A DNA stretch of 64,000 bases from Cryptomeria japonica (lineage: Eukaryota > Streptophyta > Pinopsida > Cupressales > Cupressaceae), in contig NC_081411.1 in NCBI RefSeq assembly GCF_030272615.1, forward strand, positions 827,568,897 to 827,632,896. The letters are read 5' to 3'. Under the pieces are notes generated by a model. It was not told the origin of the DNA and searched no databases. It saw nothing but the letters and a program-made list of their open reading frames with translations. Below, piece after piece: positions 35,401 through 47,160 of this stretch (position 1 is the stretch's first letter; the number at the start of each line of letters is the position of its first letter). The translations under genes were made by a program, and so were the position numbers.

Positions 35401-35660
35401 ATGGGCCCTTGGTCTACTGATGAAGTTGAGTGGTTCTTAATGAGCCCATTAGTGATCAAGTCTTGTTGGGTGCAAGGCTTTAACATTATAAGGGACGAGG
35501 TCAGGATCATGCTTTGCGCTAATTTTGTAGAATGGATATCCCTCACTCATTGGCTCTTAGTCGAAGAGGTTTTAGCCTAAGGCTCATGCTCTCGTGTCGA
35601 GGAGCTAAAACGACTTTGTGGATGAAAAATCCTCCATCTAAAAAAAATAAAAAATAAAAG
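35401..35660 (+). mobile_element. SINE-like insertion
   Basis: About 260 bp ending in an A-rich tail (AAAAAAAATAAAAAATAAAAG) and flanked by ATTTGGAT (35386-35393 and 35661-35668; the similarity extends to GTTA with a 3-bp gap). The 5' part contains an A-box-like TGGTCTACTGAT and, 90 bp on, a weak B-box-like AGGTCAGGATCATG, suggesting a tRNA-derived Pol III promoter. No open frame of note. It sits inside the old copia element. Family unknown to me. Confidence 0.55.
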
Positions 35661-35799
35661 ATTTGGATGTTAGCTCCCTTATATGGATCCCCAAGTGCTC
35701 TAACAAAATAAAAATCACAATGAATGCAAGATGGGCACAATTATTGAAAATTGGGGTTGTCGTCGAAAACACTCTTTAGATTGTGATTTCTTGAAAGAA

Positions 35800-36110
35800 A
35801 ATCTTGTTCTATTACCACATAGAAATTAGCAAGTATGCAAGCTTGGGAAAAGATTAAGGTCTAACTTGACAAAACAATGTGAAGGAGGAGACATAAACAA
35901 ATTATGTTGGTCATAGGCTATAACACCTCATAAAACTAGATACTTGATGAAACAATGGATTTGAATGGGCATATATACACAACTAATACACACATCTAAT
36001 GGGTGTAGACTTAAATAAGGCACTTAGCCTAAAATACATTAGAAGCTCCATATACAAGATTAAAATTTTGAACAAGTTGCTAGAAATAAAAAAATATAAG
36101 ACTTATTATA
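35800..36110 (-). mobile_element. LTR remnant of the old copia element (right)
   Basis: Partner of about 27030-27290. This would be the 5' LTR, as coding remnants lie on the minus strand to its left. Confidence 0.55.
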
Positions 36111-36780
36111 ATGAGCGTCAAAGTATGTAGTGTAATGACAAATTGCCAAAGTTTGGTGACTTGGTATGTTGTGATCAATTATCTTCAAGGATGAGGATGA
36201 TGTTCCCTAGTTGTGGCTTCTCCAACTTTTATCAATACAAAAGGTATGCAAGGTTGTTTTAGAAGAATCTATCAATGCTGAATTAGTCTTGAGTAAGATT
36301 TGATTGAAAGATTATTCCCTGTAGATGTGGAATATGATGACAAATATAAAAGTACCTAGGTAAATTATGAACTCATAAACTCTTTCTTTGTAGATGAGAG
36401 AAACCTTTTAAAAATGGTTTTTACTAGCCCATAGGATTGAAGTCTAGTTGGTGAGATAGTTGGGTTCATAAATAGGCCATTGTGATTTGATTTTTGGTTG
36501 ATGTGGTTAGTGTGAACTTAATCTCCAAATAAACTTGACAAAAAGAGTTACTCCTATTGCAACCTTGAAGCTAAGGGAGAAAATGTCTCTCTCATATTAA
36601 AATGTTTCTTGTAGTTTTAGAAATGTGGTGAATGGCTTAACATTAATAATTAATGGGTAGACCTTTGTAGGATAATTGTGGGTTTTCAACTAGTTTAGCA
36701 TTCATTTCTAATATTAGTTGAGCATATATTTGCTTAAAATTGTTATCTCAAGTGTTTATCTTATATAAGATTATTTATTT
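36111..36780. other. No gene seen
   Basis: AT-rich spacer between two copia relics. Confidence 0.45.
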
Positions 36781-38400
36781 TCTTCTTCTTCGTAAAATTC
36801 CTTGTCTAAATCTGAATCATAGTCATCTTCCACCTTTCTATTACACATTGCTTGTAGAACTAGTCAAATGCATTTGAACAATACTCTCCACCATTAACAC
36901 TTTAAAAACATTTATCTTCTTTTCTATTTGATGTTATACTATAGCTTAAATTCTTTAAATGTAATGAAGATGTTTGATTTATTTTGAATAAAGTAACCTA
37001 GATTTTTTCCATGAGAAATCATGTATAAAAGCTATTGAAAAATTTAATAAACTATAAGGATATGATTCCCAAGATTACAAACTCCCAAGCTAACTAGGCA
37101 ACCGTCCATTTTGAATGATATATATATTGGATTCCTTCTTGTCCTCAAAGTATGGGCTTCATAAAATACATGTAATTCATTTGTCATAGTAATATTTCCA
37201 CGTTCTCTTGGAAATGTATCTAGAGGATCTTCAACATGGCAACAAAGTATGTTGGCATTAGCTTCAAGAAGTACCTCATTACATTTTACTTTAAGATATC
37301 CATAGACAAAGTGCATGGCTATCCATTCTTTTGAGTTTGCTCCATCTTCATTGTCAGGTCATTTAGAGAAACTAAATTTTTATTTTCAAAAAATATAATA
37401 AAATTGAATATTTTCAAAACCTTAATACTTTCTTGCCCAAATTTTGACTAACTTTTAGGACATTGATCCGCATAAAATCATTAGATATAAAATTCATTGC
37501 AATTGATATAAGCCTTAAACAACATGCAATTCCTTCTAATAGATTCCCACAAGGCTAAAAAAGTATGATAGAAGAAATACTCAACTTTTAATATCAGGAA
37601 TCTTTGACATGTAAGCGTGCACAAGCAATATGCAAGTTCATGCAAGTTATTTTGCATAAAGATTCCTACACAATTGTTTTGAAAAAAAATCCCCCCACAC
37701 AAAAAAGCCAACCCATGATTTGACCTTTAAACCTTCACAAATTTTTCCAAAAAATAGGCCACGAATTATACTTGGAACAACTCATCTTTTCACCTATTGC
37801 TACAATTGGCAAATTCATGTGCCCCCATCCTTTAATACCATATTGTAAAAATTAGTAGAACACAATATTTTAATATTCTATTGAATAAAAGGATGATTAT
37901 TACAAAGAGTTTCATATCCTAATATAGAGATGTGAGAATAAAACTACCCAAACAAATAAACATTACATGACTCACGAAAAAGTGAACTAAAAAATAGAAA
38001 GAAATTACTTGCCTCTATGGTGGCTTTATTACAACTATAAGCCTTTTCTATAATGTAAATTTATTCTAATAAAAGCAACATAGTACCTAGATTAGTACCT
38101 AGATTTGTTTTAGGGATGGAACATTTGTAACTCAAATACATCACTATGAACTAAATGCAAAATCTCTTTTGATTTTATAACACCATTGGGAAACTTCACG
38201 AGTTTGCTTATCGGATATGCATTGCTCACAAAAACAAGATCTAAAGGGCAATCAAGATTCCTTTAGCAATACCTTTGATTTTTAGTGCTTGAAGACCTTT
38301 CTTTCCAACATGCCTCAATTTTTAATGCCCCAACATTGTCTTCTATGTAGGAGGTGTAGAATATTGATCTAGCTATTGTAATCACCACTTATAATGTTTG
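36781..38400 (-). pseudogene. Second decayed copia integrase relic
   Basis: Minus-strand reading shows, from right to left, a pre-integrase piece (about 38370-38150: GLQALKIKGIAKG-like, CPLDLVFCEQCI, LVHSDVFE), YYVAFI near 38090, and an integrase core piece (about 37000-36840: SNIFITFKEFK and NGGEYCSNAFD). Frames shift repeatedly and stops are common. The middle (about 37050-38000) is not recognisable and may contain foreign sequence. Confidence 0.65.
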
Positions 38401-38544
38401 CTTGAACAATATTCGTAAACAAACTCTTCTCCCAAACACCACAACACCATGGATCATCTTGTAGCAATGCTTATTAAATGTAGGAAAAAGAAGCTTGATA
38501 AACTTATGCAATAGAAGCAGTCCATACAAAATTTGAACCAGTAA

Positions 38545-38945
38545 CATGACAAAAGACAAATCAAACACATGGTACACAATATTTTCACTTAGGAAGATTC
38601 TTGTAGACCAAAAACCCAATACAGTAACCACCTTCACTATTGCAAAAAAAACAAAACACAAATGTTCACAATACAAGAATAAAACACTTAATACCTATAC
38701 ATGTGGATATTAATGTGCACATCAAAAGTAAGTTTATAATTTGCATTATTGTTTAACTTCTTTTTTATGTGCTTATTAGTATCCACAGATGCATAAGAAT
38801 TGATGAAGAGCTTTATTCTTATGTTATGAACATTTGTGTTTTTTGTGCGATAGTGAAGGTGTTTTATTGGTGGGTGGTTTACCTAAAAGAATCTTCCTAA
38901 GTGAAAATAATGTGTATAGTTTGTTTTCTATCTTTCATTTTGTTA
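38545..38945. repeat. Inverted repeat, arms ~140 bp
   Basis: Left arm about 38545-38684 and right arm about 38811-38945 are reverse complements at roughly 70-75% by eye, sharing AACATTTGTGTTTT, ATAGTGAAGGTG and GAATCTTCCTAAGTGAAAAT. The loop is about 126 bp. It resembles an old foldback or MITE-type structure. Target duplication not found. Confidence 0.65.
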
Positions 38946-39286
38946 ATTGTTTCAGATTTTGTATGCACTAATATTATACAAGTTTATTAGACTTCCTTAT
39001 CCTAAATTTCTCTTTTCTTCTTTGAGTAGTTTATTTCTCTCAAATTCGTGTGAGGTTATAGTTAATAAAATAAATAGGCTGTCATAATTATCCTTTCTAT
39101 TTTATTAAAAGCTCTACCTTTTAAGGAGATTGGATCTTTGCCAGATTTTTTCTTTTACTTCAAAAAAACAAAAGGTTTCATGTTATTTATATTTTAGCTA
39201 TGAGAATTTTTTTCTCTGTCCTTTGTAGAAATCAGTTAGTTATGCATTACAAGACAATCTACCAATAATATTTAATATTCAACATA
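38946..39286. other. No gene seen
   Basis: AT-rich spacer. Confidence 0.4.
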
Positions 39287-39472
39287 AAAAAGTATTTAAT
39301 GAACAAATGATTGGAATCCAATCCTATGACCTCACTATTATAGGGTTATAATTTGAAGATTTTATCCGACTTTCATATTTAGAAATTGTTGGACATTATT
39401 TTCAAGGTGGCCAATTGTTGCAATAATTTTAAATTAAATATGTAGTATTTAAGAGAAAATTTTATTTAATGA
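39287..39472 (+). repeat. ~170-bp tandem unit, copy 1
   Basis: Unit starting GTATTTAATGAACAAATGAT, with ATCCTATGACCTCACTATTA and GAAATTGTTGGACATTATT. Related to 41141-41308 and 41309-41476. Its right edge TTATTTAATGA (39462-39472) is the LINE target site. Confidence 0.75.
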
Positions 39473-41140
39473 CCCTGCTAATGGGTAGCATAGGGTTGAT
39501 CCTAGGTCGCATAGAGAGGGAGTGTAGTGGATTAAACCAAATCCAGGATGGGTGAAGGTAAATTTTGATGGAGCCTCAAAAAGGGAATTTGGGACCCTTG
39601 GGAGTTGGATGTGTAGCTCGGGATTTAGAAGGTAATATCCTTGCAATTGATTCAAAAAAATTGGAGATAGGAACCAACAATGAAGTAGAAATTTAGGCAG
39701 CAATGTCGGTGGTGGATTTGGCGAAAAGATTGAAGATCAATCAATTGCATCTTGAAGGTGATTCTCGAATTGTTATAAATGCAATTGCCAATGGGGGTGC
39801 TCACGCATGGAAAATTGATAAATTGGTCCAAAGCATTAGGATGAAATTAGCAGGCTTCAAAACTTTCAAAATTTTCACGTGTATCGAGAGGGAAATGCGT
39901 TGGCAAACTCTTTGTCCAAATTAGCGGTTGAGGAGGGAGGATGAAAGTGGTGGAATAGTGAGTTGGAGATGTACGACCACCACATTCATTTATGTTTGGT
40001 TTGGCGGCTTCCGTGTAGTGAGGGAGGACAATTTTACCATAAGTTGGTGGATTTTGGTGATCCATATTTATTTCCCACAAGGTTTGCGTACACAAGCCTT
40101 TATTATCAACTTTGGTGTCATGGGAGGTGTGCAAGTTTGGGTATTTGTTTTTCTTGTTGGAGTGTTTTCACATATTTGTTTTTGGTGGATGGTGAAGTTG
40201 AATCTTAGGTGTGGAGGCTAATTTCAGCTTGAAGGCCTCCAAACAACATATGGCTTTTTGGGGGAAAATTACCCTTTAGCGATTGAAGATTGTCTTCACC
40301 ACGGACGATCCTTTCTTTTTGTTGTAGGTGTGTTAGGTGCTAGGATATGACTTCATTCTTGCGAACTAGAGATGCCGCACGAACATGAACATTTCATCCA
40401 TGTTTTGTGCTTGGGGTTTGGAAAGCAAGAGTATTCAAGAGGTGAAAAGGATAGTGGTTGGATGCTCTTCTTGCTTTTGCAGAGCCGGGAAGCGGGTTTG
40501 TTATGACTTTGGGTGATTGGGTGGCTGTATCAGGTTACCCTCCACATGTTCACCCCTTCATCCTTTGGGGAGCCATGGAGGATAGGAATGCACAATGACA
40601 TCAAGCTATGGAAGGGTGGCGTGCGGTGCGGGATTTTGTTACAGACTAGGAGCTGGTCTTGGCTTTGAGTGGCTCGCAGAAGGTGATGGACTTGACAAAA
40701 CTCAAATTCAAATTGGCGGATTATTGGAGAGATGGGCAGTAGCATAGAAGACGTAGACGTCGAGCTACACGGAATTGAGGCGTAGTGAGTGAACGAAGCT
40801 CCAGGAGGAATCGAAGGCAAGGCGAGGTGGCGCGGGCAAGTGATGGCATGGGTGGGGATGGGCAGGAGTAGTGAAATGGGTGAATTTTGTTTTTGACTGA
40901 TTTTTGTACTGTAATTCAATATTGGATTTTTGTAGCGATAATGATTTTGTAATGGGGATATAGTTTGTGATAGCATTCTTGGGTGAAATTTTTGTATGCC
41001 CAGATAGAGGATTGTAAGAGTAGGGGGTAGGGTTTGGTCTTTTCTTTTTGATGAGACACCTATTTTGTATTCGAATGTATGTTGTGCAGGCTTTATGTTT
41101 TAATAATAATAAAACTAAATATTTACCAACCCAAAAAAAA
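39473..41140 (+). mobile_element. 5'-truncated LINE (L1-type 3' end)
   Basis: Flanked by an exact 11-bp duplication TTATTTAATGA (39462-39472 and 41141-41151) and ending in A8 (41133-41140). Contains the RNase H end of ORF2 and about 1.2 kb of 3' sequence. The insertion point is a boundary between ~170-bp tandem units. Confidence 0.88.
39548..39925 (+). pseudogene. LINE ORF2 RNase H domain
   Basis: Reads VKVNFDGAS, then after a 1-nt shift in an A run near 39582, GVGCVARDLEGNILAIDSKK, a TAG at about 39694, AAMSVVDLAKRLKINQLHL and EGDSRIVINAI. The spacing fits the plant L1-type RNase H fold (first Asp in FDGAS, Glu before AA, Asp in EGDS). The conserved tail (EGNALANSLSKLA in another frame) follows near 39893-39925. 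Confidence 0.85.
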
Positions 41141-41538
41141 TTATTTAATGAAGGAATGGTTAGAATTTAATCCTAAGACTTCACCATTACAAGATACAAT
41201 GTGAAGTTTTTGTCAAACTTTCATATATAGAAATTGTGGGACATTATTATCAAAGAGTTCACCCATTCCAACAACTTTGAAATAAATACTTAATATTTAG
41301 CATAAAGTTGTATTTAATGAGCAAAAATGATTGGAATTCAACTGTAATACCTCACCATTATAGGAATATAATTTAAAAGTTTTATCAAGTTTTGTATATA
41401 GAATATGTTAGACAATATTATTGAGGACACTTGTGAAAACTCTAAATTACATTTTGATTCATAATATTATATTTTTTCGTTAAAATGTTTAAATCCAAAA
41501 TATTAAAATTTAATTATTAAAAAATTAAATATTGTTTG
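40895..41538 (+). repeat. Source copy of a large inverted duplication
   Basis: About 644 bp covering the end of the LINE 3' region, its A tail and tandem units 2 and 3. Roughly 93-95% identical by eye to the reverse complement of 45693-46340. The LINE end lies inside, so the duplication happened after that insertion. Confidence 0.92.
41141..41476 (+). repeat. ~170-bp tandem units, copies 2 and 3
   Basis: Unit 2 at 41141-41308 and unit 3 at 41309-41476, each starting TATTTAATGA and sharing TCACCATTA, AGTTTT and TTAGACA/GGGACA ATATTAT segments. With copy 1 before the LINE they form a tandem array of about 168-172-bp units. Confidence 0.75.
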
Positions 41539-41541
41539 TAA

Positions 41542-43029
41542 TTTGGCATTCCTTGCTGAATTAGTTACACAAAATATCTATTTCCATATCTTCACAAACT
41601 TTGTGTCAAGACTATTTTTTTTATTATAAAATATATGTACTATAGAGTTTGACAAAAACATTAATTTTACTTTGAGTTTGCATTTATTCCCTTTTTTTGG
41701 TGTAAGCATTATGGCCTTTATAATAGCCAAACAATCCATTCTTCCATGTGTTGATGTAGTTGAAATTGTTTGGAGTAGCCATGTCTCCCAACAAGCTTGA
41801 AAATTTCTCCCACGGTGATACATGAGGCATATCTTTTAGCTCCAATAATGCTTTTGATTTTTACTTTCAATAGCTAAAAAATGATGACTTGCTTAGAGCT
41901 TAAACAATTTACTTTGGTTGGTTATCTTGTAGGGCATATACCCTCTAAATAAAATTTGAAATATTTTCTTTTCTATAATTAGGAATCTTTATGGTATTAA
42001 TTTTGTTGGTGTACAAAACCTTATTATAGGTTTTTTGTTTTGTTTTCAGGACTTTAGCTTCTACAAGGCTATTATGAATCAAGGTGTCTGATGTCTCAAG
42101 TACTCTTTTCTTATTTTACAAAATAAATTAGATATTTTGTTGTTTATAATAGTCCTTATGTAGATTGAACTTCATGGCTTGCCCCTACCCTTATAGATGT
42201 TGGGCCAACTTATCAAGTGTAACATGCATTTTATCTACTTCAAGAAAGACTAGTTTTACTTTGCTTTATCCAGACAAGGTTTGAACTGCAATGGATCCTA
42301 GTTAGAGATATGATTAAGAATAGTTTATCTAGCAAAATCAGTTTTGTATTACATTTTAATTGCTAACAAATCAAAGAATCTTAAGTATACTCAAAATATA
42401 ACAAAATAAAGTATTTAAATGGTCTACACATTTTTCACCTTGTCTATGATACTAACTAAAAATTGTTTTAATACCATTTAGAAAGGAAAAATTCTCTTCT
42501 ACTGGGTAGTGTCATCATGAAGGGTTTTTTCCACTATTAATAGTAGAGAATCAAATTGGTTATTTAAAATAGAGTAATGCAAAACATTTATCAACGTGCA
42601 TATATTGGTATTTGTTTTTTTAGCGCAAGATTTAAAATCCCTTAATATTTACAAGTTTGAGGTGCATTATGTGACTCGTTACAAAGTTATTATGGATTAC
42701 AAAAGAGCAAAATAACATAACCTTTATACAAATTTGTTGGTTAATCATGGATATTTAAAGCTATTAACTAGTAGTTATTATTTTAGATTTTGGAATCAAT
42801 AGTATTCTACATTGCTCTCTAATTGGAAATCCAATCTAGTTTAATTTCTCTGTTAATTTTTTAAAAAATTAAATTATTTAATATTATATATATTATGTAT
42901 ATATTATAAGAACTATTATATATACAATAGTATACTTTATATATATGAATACATGTATGTGTATGTTTATGTGTATATGCATGTGCGTATGTATATGCAT
43001 GTGTTTGTGTGTATTTATATATACGTTGA
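41542..43029. other. No gene seen; TA/TG-rich stretch
   Basis: AT-rich sequence without recognisable coding content. 42870-43025 is a mixed (TA)n/(TG)n low-complexity run. Confidence 0.5.
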
Positions 43030-44540
43030 ATGGATAATGCTCTTCAATTTTAAAACATTTTCTTTTTAGGTTTTTAGGGGCTAGATCTTTTGATGGTGGC
43101 TCTTGTTTTGGAGATTTCCAACGTTCTTAACAACAATGATGACAAAATGTTCTAAGACTTCCTTATTGAAACTATGTTGCCCATGATGCCCTTAATAGGG
43201 GCTCTACCTAGGATTTGCATCGTAGAAAGACAATGGAGCCTTTGGATGCTAGGGAAAATTTTTGTGGTCTACATGAACAAGACTATCTACCTCAAATTGG
43301 CCAATTCATCATCAATTTGGAGTTCTATGTGGAGGTTAAGAAAAAGATAAAAGTGAGATGTTTTCCTCCAATGGTTTGATTTGACAATTCAATCACTTTT
43401 GGCTTGGTCTTATCGAAATACACAAGTGGGTAATTGATGCATGTTAGCCTCTGATGAAAGGTAATATGGAAGCTTATCCTTGTGCTTGTTCTTTTTCATT
43501 GTGGTTTTTGAGTGTGTGAAGGATAGAGATGGTATCCTTTGTGAGCATTGGATTTAGGGGCAACACATTTATTGCTCAAACCTTGGTGCCTTGAGTTTAA
43601 TCCTTTCATTGATCAATTTATGGTGAAGCTTACTTAGGTTTGTTTACCAAACCTATCATTCCAATTTCAGTTTGACTCTTGCTTCAAAGCCAATAAAAAT
43701 TCCTCGAGCTTCTTTGTTTTCTTTTTCTCTTTTTATTTATTTTTGTTTTTGTTTCCCCTAGTAGTAGATTTAGACACCATGGATTTCACTCACACTACCT
43801 TTGCTCACATCCTTGTTGGTATGGATATTTTCAGAGTTTTCCCTACTAACATCACCTTCAAAGTGGTTGGTCATCATTGGTCACAATATCTAGATGATGA
43901 AGGCTTGCCCTTTTGCTATCATAGATGTTTTGAAACAAGACACTCTACCAAGGATTGTTCTAGGTCCAAGATTAGAGCTAGTTACCAAGGGTCTTTGTGG
44001 ATCGGTGTTCTTCCTCATCATTATGTTGTGGATGCTTCCCCTGTGTACTCTATGAAGGTGCCAAAATCGATATTGAAATCTCCTTTAGTTAAGTAGATGA
44101 CTTACTCACGGTCAATGTACATGGGTGCTATTAATCTAATGCTTGGTGATGAACTACAAACATACAACATCATGGGAGATAGCAAAGCAATGGTTGGTAT
44201 AAAATGAGAATCAAGTTTCTTTAGAAAATGTTGAAGCTTCAAAGCATACACTTGCTTTCACTTCACATAATTTTGAAGAGTGGATATTAGTGATAAAGAA
44301 AAGCAAGAATATGAAAAACAATGTCTCTGTGTGTGGAACTACAAACACCCATTGTAAGAGATGACAAAGCAATGGTTGGTGTAAAATGAGAATCATTCCT
44401 CTTAAAAATGTTAAAGTGTCAAAATATAAGCTTTCTCTCACTTCATGTAATTCTGAAGAGTGGATAATAGTGACAAAGAAAAGCAAGAATGTGAAAAACA
44501 TTATTAGTTGAGTGTGTGTTGATCTCAATCTATGAAACAA
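43030..44540 (+). pseudogene. LINE ORF1 relic (DUF4283, zinc knuckle), plus strand
   Basis: A degenerate ORF1 copy. About 43490-43680 gives GFECVKDRDGILCEHW, EFNPFIDQFMVKLT and VCLPNLSFQFQFDSCFKA, the DUF4283 pattern of plant L1-type ORF1. 43743-44096 is open: FTHTTFAHILVGMDIF, then the zinc knuckle CYHRCFETRHSTKDC. The C-terminal segment (EEWILVIKKSKN) occurs twice because of a tandem duplication. No ORF2 sequence follows. A possible start ATG is at 43030. Ends are not clear and no target duplication was found. Confidence 0.75.
44176..44505 (+). repeat. ~185-bp tandem duplication in the ORF1 relic
   Basis: GCAAAGCAATGGTTGGT starts at about 44181 and (as ACAAAGCAATGG) about 44366. Both continue to GAAGAGTGGATA and AAAGAAAAGCAAGAAT. 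The copies are diverged, so the duplication is old. Confidence 0.75.
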
Positions 44541-44694
44541 CTACATTTTCCATTGTTTTTGTTATTCCATAACAGTGGACTTTGGTTGTTCTATTGTCAT
44601 ACTCTTGCATTTGGAAAAAAATAATTGGAAATAGAAAAGTTTTGTAGCTTTAATTTTAATAACTAGAAATTGTTAAAATATAATAATACACAAA

Positions 44695-44788
44695 TGTATT
44701 ATGTGAAACTCTAATTCCTAAAATCAAATTTTGAATGATGTATTATGTGAAACTCTAATTCCTAAAATCAAATTTTGAATGATGTATT
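44695..44788 (+). repeat. Perfect 44-bp tandem duplication
   Basis: TGTATTATGTGAAACTC begins at 44695 and at 44739; the two 44-bp units are identical, with the first bases of a third. A recent event in older DNA. Confidence 0.95.
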
Positions 44789-45553
44789 CAAATTATTTGG
44801 TCTTTCATCTTCTCAAAAAATAAATCAAAATTTAAAAACAACTTCTAAATACAACTGGAATGTGGGGAAACGGAGTCTAGCCTAAGAATCAAAACAAGAA
44901 ACATTTCCAAACTCTTTCATTGGAGAACAATCAATTAGGTTGAACTTTAGCTCTTTAGGAGAGTTGGACACTGTGGTTAATTGTTCCCTTTTTTAAAGTT
45001 GATTGGACTGGATATGATAAATATAAGAAATGATGTAAGAACTAGATAGAATGCAAGGAAATTGACCAAAATCATTATAAATCATAAGCTACAAAACAAA
45101 AATGCAAATTATGAAGATAGGTTTGAAAACATGATACACAAAGGTCGGACTATGTCAATAGACACCATTGTCCAAAGGTGTCAAAGTGAAATTTGAAGTG
45201 TGGATTTTGGATTAGGATGCTTTGTAGATCGTACTCTTGAAATTTCAGCAGAAAATATTGGACATTGGAGTGGACAATGTCCAAAGTTTTTTGTCTGTTC
45301 TAAATTTGGAACTGTGTATTTCTATGTACACTTTTTGAATCTATCATTCCTTTACATCAAATCTGTCACCTACACTCAAAAAAGAGAGGGAAGTGTTGGG
45401 CTACATAGGGATTTGTCTAAGTCAAACCCCCAAGTAGGAATTAACCTCCACTATAACAATGATGATTAGAAATGAGAGCTTACCCTTGGTAGGGTAGAGG
45501 CTAAAATTTGAAGGAAATGTTGAATTGAAGTGCTAAAATGAAATGATTATACC
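44789..45553. other. No gene seen
   Basis: AT-rich sequence. A short inverted motif, GGACATTGGAGTGGACAATGTCC, lies near 45260-45285. Nothing coding is supported. Confidence 0.45.
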
Positions 45554-45687
45554 TTTGATTGGTGATGCAATGCTCTTTACAAGTCCTCCAAGTGTTGATG
45601 CAATAGCATGATAAATCATAACAAAATTCATCATGAAAACATACTTGAAGATAACTTCTTGTAGCTTGATGCTCCTTGTACTCGATT
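45554..45687 (+). repeat. 134-bp direct repeat, left copy
   Basis: TTTGATTGGTGATGCAATGC to ACTCGATT. Matches 46343-46476 with one visible mismatch (offset 789 bp). Together the copies bracket the inverted segment. Confidence 0.95.
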
Positions 45688-45692
45688 TTTTT

Positions 45693-46340
45693 CAAACAAT
45701 TTTTTATTTTTTTTAATAATTAAATTTTAATATTTTGGATTTAAACATTTTAACGAAAAAATATAATATTACGAATCAAAATATAATTTAGAGTTTTCAC
45801 AAGTGTCCTCAATAATATTGTCTAACATATTCTATATACAAAACTTGATAAAACTTTTAAATTATATTCCTATAATGGTGAGGTATTATAGTTGAATTCC
45901 AATCATTTTTGCTCATTAAATACAACTTTATGCTAAATATTAAGTATTTATTTCAAAGTTGTTGGAATGGGTGAACTCTTTGATAATAATGTCCCACAAT
46001 TTATATATATGAAAGTTTGACAAAAACTTCACATTGTATCTTGTAATGGTGAAGTCTTAGGATTAAATTCTAACAATTCCTTCATTAAATAATTTTTTTT
46101 TGGTTGGTAAATATTTAGTTTTATTATTATTAAAACATAAAGCCTGCACAACATACATTTGAATACAAAATAGGTGTCTCATAAAAAAGAAAAGACCAAA
46201 CCCTACCTCCCACTCTTACAATCCTCTATCTAGGCATACAAAAATTTCACCCAAGAACGCTATCTCAAACTATATCCCCATTACAAAATTTCATTATCGC
46301 TACGAAAATCCAGTATTGAATTACAATACAAAATTCAATC
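45693..46340 (-). repeat. Inverted copy of the 40.9-41.5 kb segment
   Basis: Reverse complement of 40895-41538, including the LINE 3' end and two tandem units. It begins and ends within a few bases of the bracketing 134-bp repeats. Confidence 0.92.
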
Positions 46341-46342
46341 GT

Positions 46343-46476
46343 TTTGATTGGTGATGCAATGCTCTTTATAAGTCCTCCAAGTGTTGATGCAATAGCATGA
46401 TAAATCATAACAAAATTCATCATGAAAACATACTTGAAGATAACTTCTTGTAGCTTGATGCTCCTTGTACTCGATT
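46343..46476 (+). repeat. 134-bp direct repeat, right copy
   Basis: Second copy of 45554-45687. Confidence 0.95.
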
Positions 46477-47160
46477 ATTTTTCTTGAGAATGGATATTTG
46501 CTCTTGAATTGGAATGATAGCTTATGTAAGGATTATTTAAATGAGAAATCGTGCATTTATATATGATTCTCAAGGTATTTTCACATCTAGGCTAACTTCC
46601 AATGGTAACACCAAAATATAAGGACCAAGTCACGAATGGCAAGAACCGACACACCAACATGTTCAAGTTTGTGCTTGTTTTGGGTGACTATGGTGGTAGG
46701 TGCCCTAGTGTGGACAATGACATAACCCAAAAAAAATGACACACTATATAAAATAACTTAAATTCTAATTAATAATCTATGCACACGTTGTGTCATTATC
46801 AACACGTCGCCTAAAAGGCAAGGAGAGACAAGAATGCAATTTGGGTATAAGAATTCTTTTCTAGACAACCTAACAACGAGGACAACCTATGAGGGTTAGG
46901 TGTGCATCAAGCCACCTAAATGGGATAACTACTGTAGACAATTATCCCAATGGTTTAACTACATGGTAAGTGTAAGTCCTCGAGATGAGACTATATTGAA
47001 TAATAAATAATTGATTAAATTAATTACTATATTATTTTAAAGGAGTATCATCATTCATACCACTACCATAAGTGAATAATTTAAATTAAACAAGAATAAT
47101 TCAATGAGAAATTTGTCTCGTTAACATAGCTTAAGAAAATCATTTTTTTGTTATAACATA
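46477..47160. other. No gene seen
   Basis: AT-rich anonymous sequence up to the microsatellite. Confidence 0.45.

Noticed and set aside
35401-35580. tRNA gene or small protein gene
   Set aside because: The A/B-box-like motifs are too far apart and there is no cloverleaf. The target duplication and A tail fit a SINE better.
37044-37316. 90-residue minus-strand gene
   Set aside because: It sits within a copia relic, is not conserved in any way I recognise, and is most likely chance.
40530-40976. 148-residue minus-strand open frame
   Set aside because: It overlaps the LINE 3' region antisense and has no recognisable motif.
44211-44540. 109-residue minus-strand open frame with an internal repeat
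   Set aside because: Antisense of the duplicated ORF1 C-terminus; the repeat comes from that DNA duplication.
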